A DNA stretch of 64,000 nucleotides, taken from assembly GCA_020726505.1 (NCBI GenBank), contig JAHLEZ010000010.1, positions 868,001-932,000 on the forward strand. The letters are read 5' to 3'. Position numbers and translations under genes: made by a program. The notes beneath the pieces are model-generated. The model saw only the letters and a program-made list of their open reading frames with translations. It searched no databases and was not told where the DNA came from. Shown one piece after another: positions 59,001 to 64,000 of the stretch (the first letter of the stretch is position 1; each line of letters opens with the position of its first letter). This stretch comes from Leptodontidium sp. MPI-SDFR-AT-0119 (taxonomy: Eukaryota > Ascomycota > Leotiomycetes > Helotiales > Leptodontidiaceae).

Positions 59001-60192
59001 TCAGATTGTGATGCTTTCGGATGTCTGCAAGTAGCTGGGCCGGCATCTCCTTCAGCTGCTCCTCTGACACTGTCTCGATAATAGGCGAGACGTTGAAATA
59101 ACCAACATCCACAGCAGCGCCTTCGGTGGGATTGGATACCAGGTTGGACTCGTGTTTTGATACATGGCTGTCAAGAGACGGACTTGCCCTGTCAAAGGCA
59201 GGACTCGCAGCGTGAGGAGCAGCATCATCGCGTGGTGACTGTGGACCACTTCTCAGCTTTGCTTGATCGGACGCAGTATAACTTTTGCCACGGCTCAATC
59301 CTTCCTTCGAACGTCCCCTGTTTTTGATATCCCGCTTCGACGACTTGTCTTCTGGAAGACCCTCACGGAAAAATCGCAAACTATGACTTGCTTTTCTGCT
59401 CCGGTTGTTTGGCTCTACCCCGGCAAGGGCCTCAGCTATGGATTTCTCGACTTGACCACCGTCGCTATCATGACTTCCATGTTCGCCAATCGACCACGCC
59501 TTCTCGGCAGCTGTGGCAGGGCGAGCGTCTCTCCAAGACCTGTACTGCGCGCGAACTCCTTCGGTTGGGGGGTTGGTTGAGATGGATCCCGCAGATACGG
59601 GGGTAGTGGGTGTTGATGGCTGGGTCATGCCCGTATCTCCAGCATTGGTCGAAAATGTGCCCTTGGGAAGATCTTGCACCCTTCTCTCTTTCTCAGTTCG
59701 TTCAAGAGAAGTTCCTCGTCCTTTGGATGTGCCCAAAAAGTCTCGGTGGCTCATGAGGAGAGAGTTGACATTCCCCATGTCGTGAAGATTGAACGGAGTG
59801 ATCGTCGATATAGGGGTGCTCCCTAAACTCATTGTTGTCCGCATATCTCCTGAGGGCATAGATGTACTGGTTTCTGCGTGATTCGGGGGGAGGGGTTCGC
59901 CTTCGGTATTGGTCACTCCATTGCGACGCGAATCACCCTGCGAAGGAAAATTTGGCGCAGGTGAATATGTGTCTAGGGAGTCTGTGAATGGGCTCGTAGA
60001 ATGCTCGTCTGCTTCGTAACTCGTAGCCAAAGCCTGTGTCAACAAGGAGGCAGATTTCGTTCGCGGTGGTTGCGTCCAGGGCCGTCGCATATTTTTGTTT
60101 TGATCCTCATCCTGAGATTTATTGGAAACGCTTTCAGGCCTCACCGACCCGGCGGGTGCGGCATTTGCAGGCTCAGAAGGCGAGCTTGACAT
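56096..60192 (-). CDS. KCS1: Inositol hexakisphosphate kinase Kcs1, 1321 aa
   Basis: Two exons, 58175-60192 and 56096-58043, with a 131-nt intron; 1322 codons with stop. The first about 620 residues are disordered and Ser/Pro-rich. The kinase begins near [24 protein letters not shown]. The inositol-phosphate kinase signature PxxxDxKxG is present as PCIMDLKMG, followed by [22 protein letters not shown] and the metal-binding region [10 protein letters not shown] long insert lies between the two kinase lobes, as in other fungal Kcs1 proteins. It makes 5-diphospho-inositol pentakisphosphate (5-IP7) from IP6, which signals phosphate and energy status through SPX domains. The start at 60192 (MSSSPSEP) is the first ATG of the frame. 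Confidence 0.93.
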
Positions 60193-61718
60193 GAGGCGGA
60201 CATCTATCGAGTCGTCGTGCAATGTGGGAATATGATTCGCAGATACGGAGCGTCAATGGGTAAGGGTGATTTTTGGGAGACTGAGTCCATGGAACGAGGG
60301 ACGCAGGACCGCACGGCTGGCTCTCTGGAACAGGGCGGGAGGTCAACGGGTCTGGCTGGCGCAATGGCTGTTCGTCGGAACGGTACGTACGATCACGTTG
60401 CGGAGGATGGAAGTCGTATGAAAAAGTGTGTGGGTGCAGGGCTTCAGGTGGTTGGTTTGCGACTGCGACTGGGACTGGGACTAGGACTGGTGGTGAGGTT
60501 GATGTTTTGGGGGTGTGGTGGAGAAAGTTTCCTTGGGCTGGGCGGGCTGGGGCTGGGAGATGGATCGATCCATGGGAATTGAATTGGCGGGCCGATGGGA
60601 TGGGCTTGGGCTTGGGCTTTGGGGGGCAGGGGGGCTTGGGGTGAGTGAAGCGAAGCCAGCAATCGTCATGAGCGCCACCAATGGCCCACCACTACAGTAC
60701 CACTGACTGTACTGCCCTGCACTGAACTGGACTGCACTGCGTCTTTGTCTCTCGATTTGTGCTCCTTCAACACCAGATGCACCCACCCTTCGCTGCCCCA
60801 ACATCACCAGTGATAATGCAACCAATGCAGCCACTTTACTCAACCCCTGACTATCATCACAGCCTATGTCTCTGTTCCCCTTGTTTTGCTCTACAAAATG
60901 ACGGTCTAAGGAACTCTGAATTCCACCAACGTGCTGCTTACGGTCCCAGATACACGCTTCATCCCTGTGCGCTCTGTCGAACAACGCAGAGCAAAACCAC
61001 TAACATCAGCATAGCTCAGGATGTCCAAACGGGGGAGATATCTCCAGTTCCCGGAGCTTCTTTGGAATGGGACCTTGCCCTTGGTGCTCAGGGCATGGGC
61101 TGGCTGGCAGCGTTCAATATTAACCTATCATCAAGCAACGTGCGGACTACATTGACCGCCTTTCGACATTCTGTGGTGCAGAGGGATACATGATACATAC
61201 CGTACAACCCAATTACCACATTTCCGAACCACTTAAACCATAACATGGTAGACATCGTCCAGTCGGAGGCTCTATAGAGGCTGTTGTGGTGTTAGACCGA
61301 CTTTTATTGGCCAATTCGAGGACCAACTCCAACAACCCTTGTACGAACTTCTCTGAGATCCTGAAGTCTGCACATGCCAACGGAGCAACAGAACCCGCAT
61401 ACAATCTTGGAATGCAACTGAACACATCTCTGTGATGTGCAAGATAAAACTCACAATAGCATACAGTCTCCATGGCGGTCCGTATTCACTAGCCGATCAC
61501 TCAAGTCAAGATACCTCACCGAACGTGTTTTCACTGGGTAGACCAATCGAGTCAAGTAGTGCCATTGGCCGTTATTCATTCATTGTTAATAGCAGCTACA
61601 AGACTTGTGCAGCGAGGGTATCTAAAGCTATGAACTCCTAGCACCTGAGCCTTCCCATGTATCCTGCCAGAGCAAGTAGCTATGCGCATTCAATCAAACA
61701 GCGTACGCAAATACGTAT
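60193..61718. other. Intergenic region
   Basis: KCS1 promoter with a GGGACT-type degenerate repeat (about 60459-60490) and G-rich stretches. Short open frames on both strands (for example 60759-61193) are not convincing. No RNA gene seen. Confidence 0.55.
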
Positions 61719-64000
61719 CTACACAAGTCCGAACAGTCTTCTTCTCCTCATTCCATTACTCTCAACACGTTTGCTTGGCTCTGTGTCTACTGGTTTCTTG
61801 AGCACTGCATCAACAGACCAGTCCTCCAAGAAGTTGCCTGCTTCCCCAAGGGCCGACGCCATGTCAAATCCCGTAAGTGAAGTCTGTCCACCCGACGCTT
61901 TCTCAGTGGGGCAACGGGAAAACGAATGGCTGAGCATTGTATCGTCTTCCCCAATTTCGTTCCAGATATTGGTATTGGAGTTGGTATCATTCCGAGTCTT
62001 CAGATACCGAGAAGGGGTTGCTTTAGCAGAAGATGGCAACTTGTCTGCTGGAATTTCGTGGTCTGCAGCCATGAACGCCTCCGCTTGAGCTCCAAGCAAA
62101 GCCGGGCTGCTGTTTAACTGGGAGCTTCTGATCTCTGGCAAGATACGCTTGAATTGTCTCCTTCTGCTGGCTGCTACGAAGTGTTTGCTGAACGTGGTCG
62201 GTACCGTGGCCCCATCATGGAAGATGTCTTCATCCTGGGAAGACTCCTCTGGTTGCGCGGGAGGAGGAGAACGTGGGGTGGCATTCGGGCCACGGATCTT
62301 TTCCCGTTGTGAATTTTCTTCTTCGTTCAGAGGCACAGTACCAAACGAAACGCGTTTTCTAGCCTTTCCCGAAGACCGGGTCTTGGAATTACCTGTCCAA
62401 GGGTTCCTCATCGCGTCAACAAGAGACTGGGTATCCATAGATTTACCTCCCAGGTCAGTATATTGTCTCTCAGGCGATGACTTTGGAGTTGAGAAGTCTT
62501 TGAATGGCTTGATATAATTGTCATCGGGCGTATGGGGTCGCTCCATGGTTATCCAACTCGTCTCTTCGATGGGTATCCCATTATCTTGCTCGATAGACTC
62601 TTTAGAGGAGCCTCCTGCCTGTTCATGCCGTTTTGGCAGTGGCGAACCATTCTCTACCTGTTTTCTCGAGAGATAAGTTGCCAATGGCTCGATTCTCTCA
62701 GTGGCCCATGGACTCTGTGGGCCGCACCCTTCCCAGCTGGCTTCTGAACCAGTAGCAGGATCATTACTTTGGGCATCAGGCTCAATCCCACCCATGGCGT
62801 CAACAATGATATAATGCTTGAAATGGCTCTCCTCATTGGCTTGTTCGCTCATGTCGGATGACTCGGTATAGTTCTTTCCACCGACCTCCTCGTTGGCCTC
62901 ATCCTGAACGGTTTGTATTTCAGCATCCATCGATAATTCGTTTTGACGTTCAAGTATGCCAATGGGTCTAGAAGCAAGGCCATCGTTGACTTGGGTGGTC
63001 TCTTGGTGCATTTGGGTCCGATCCAAGCGCCAGTCGTCACCCTCAAGCCCAGCTTCCTCGTCAATCTCCACGGATGTCGAATCATCTGATGCTTTAGGCT
63101 CGCTGGGAGTGGAACTTGGCTCAAGAGGGACAACTTCGCTGCCATGATCACCTTCGTCACTTATCGGAGTATGGATCGAGCTCCTGTCATTTCCCTCAGA
63201 TTCTACTTCGTCTTGAACTACTGGGGTTGTAGGATCAGCTGTTCGTCGACTTTCAGGCTCAAGTAAGAATGCCGCGCTAGGGGCGATCTCTTTCCTGACT
63301 TGAATGCTCTCGAGGGCTATTCGAGCATGTTCAGCACTCGCATTCTCTTCCTGGCGAAGACCATCGAATGATATCTGAGATTGATGTTCGAGTGTGACAG
63401 CACGGGGTATCACCTCACTCTCAACCTCAATAGTAGTAGCAGCGCCGGGCCATACTGGCTCCTCTGACAAATACCCCCCAAGAAATAAGAATGATTCGTT
63501 CGCAAATTCGGTAAATTCGATGTCGGGAAGGCCTGGAGCACGCCGCTCTTGAGAATGAGGTCGAACAACGGGTGATCCGGCTGTACCGTGGCTACGCCTT
63601 ACGTGCCGGTCTGAGATCCTTCCTTTGCTAGACAGACCATGTCTAATCAAGCCTTCTTGTAAATCTCGTTCAGGACTTTCGTGTGAACTGTCTCCACGGC
63701 TAGAACTTGGGCATGTCTGTGACAAAGCCAGCTGAATCCTATCCATCTCAGTTGTTTTCAACGTTTCCAGACTAGTTTCTGTTTTGGGATGTCGTGTGAC
63801 AGCTTCGCTTAATAGTGGTAGAGTCTGCAGCGTTGTGCTTAACATGGACCTTGGTGGGGTGGTGTTGAATGCCTGAGTACTCATATCGTTCGAGCCCAGA
63901 GGCAATAGATTTTCGCCTGCTCCCATTTGCAATTTGCTCTGCTTTCGAGGAGAATTAAATAGTAAGTGGCTGGTATGAGACGAGACCAGGGAACGCGCGC
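61719..64000 (-). CDS. Fungal 'protamine P1'-type protein, 5'-partial at window edge
   Basis: The open frame runs without stop from 61719 to the right end of the window. The first ATG inside is at 63926 (735 aa from there), but the codons upstream of it (LLFNSPRKQSKLQ) look coding, so the gene very probably starts outside. It is acidic and disordered for most of its length. Near residue 540 it has KARKRVSFG, with RVSF fitting the docking motif of protein phosphatase 1. The C-terminal third (SSPALLGAQAEAFMAADHEI and the final GNFLEDWSVDAVLKK) is what I recall of the fungal family labelled 'protamine P1' in databases. Molecular role unknown; nuclear location is likely from basic patches. Confidence 0.75.
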   Translation of the reverse strand, partial: ARSLVSSHTSHLLFNSPRKQSKLQMGAGENLLPLGSNDMSTQAFNTTPPRSMLSTTLQTLPLLSEAVTRHPKTETSLETLKTTEMDRIQLALSQTCPSSSRGDSSHESPERDLQEGLIRHGLSSKGRISDRHVRRSHGTAGSPVVRPHSQERRAPGLPDIEFTEFANESFLFLGGYLSEEPVWPGAATTIEVESEVIPRAVTLEHQSQISFDGLRQEENASAEHARIALESIQVRKEIAPSAAFLLEPESRRTADPTTPVVQDEVESEGNDRSSIHTPISDEGDHGSEVVPLEPSSTPSEPKASDDSTSVEIDEEAGLEGDDWRLDRTQMHQETTQVNDGLASRPIGILERQNELSMDAEIQTVQDEANEEVGGKNYTESSDMSEQANEESHFKHYIIVDAMGGIEPDAQSNDPATGSEASWEGCGPQSPWATERIEPLATYLSRKQVENGSPLPKRHEQAGGSSKESIEQDNGIPIEETSWITMERPHTPDDNYIKPFKDFSTPKSSPERQYTDLGGKSMDTQSLVDAMRNPWTGNSKTRSSGKARKRVSFGTVPLNEEENSQREKIRGPNATPRSPPPAQPEESSQDEDIFHDGATVPTTFSKHFVAASRRRQFKRILPEIRSSQLNSSPALLGAQAEAFMAADHEIPADKLPSSAKATPSRYLKTRNDTNSNTNIWNEIGEDDTMLSHSFSRCPTEKASGGQTSLTGFDMASALGEAGNFLEDWSVDAVLKKPVDTEPSKRVESNGMRRRRLFGLV

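Overview
The window is nuclear DNA from a filamentous ascomycete (Pezizomycotina). The evidence is short introns in almost every gene (mostly about 50-160 nt, usually with GT-AG ends and a CTAAC/CTAAT-like branch point), fungal-specific families (Zn2Cys6 factor, GH16 CRH, GH76 DFG5, 8-cysteine GPI protein, CBM18 protein, fungal 'ipa' and 'protamine P1'-type proteins) and a balanced base composition without RIP-like AT-rich blocks. A leotiomycete is my best guess from overall look; no sequence marker proves it. There are 22 gene models, 21 that look solid plus one small CaaX-ending ORF. Exons were joined by hand; the spliced models close in frame with conserved motifs across the joins.

Layout. 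2.3-11.7 kb: GNAT acetyltransferase, small Cys-rich unknown protein, importin KAP123 (+), and a large disordered protein with repeated TQ motifs. 12.4-25.9 kb: aldo/keto reductase, DOM34/pelota, an 806-residue fungal 'ipa'-type protein, an isopenicillin-N acyltransferase-like Ntn hydrolase, an 8-Cys GPI-type protein, mitochondrial HTD2, and a Myb-like protein. 25.9-34.5 kb: an 8.6-kb gene desert with many simple repeats, flanked by two divergent Myb-type genes; the second Myb gene (34.5-35.3 kb) is followed by another 3-kb gap. Poly-C and poly-G runs lie on the two sides of this second gene.

38.4-52.7 kb is the sugar and cell-wall section: a GPI-type CRH transglycosylase (GH16), a possible prenylated small protein (CVVM end), a DFG5/DCW1 GH76 enzyme, a fungal AnmK/levoglucosan-kinase homologue, a divergently transcribed MFS sugar transporter, a tail-to-tail Zn2Cys6 regulator, and a secreted three-CBM18 protein. 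The kinase, transporter and regulator together look like a compact catabolic module for 1,6-anhydro-sugars such as levoglucosan. The kinase/transporter promoter holds two tandem CreA-type sites, as expected for a glucose-repressed pathway. I consider this the best candidate for an undescribed system here.

53.4-64 kb: the Holliday-junction endonuclease subunit EME1, the inositol-hexakisphosphate kinase KCS1, and the 3' part of a protamine P1-type protein with an RVSF (PP1-docking type) motif that runs off the right edge.

Notable gene-structure signal: three of about 41 inferred introns use GC-AG ends, one of them next to an 11-nt micro-exon in the aldo/keto reductase. I recognised no tRNA, rRNA, transposon or CRISPR array by eye.
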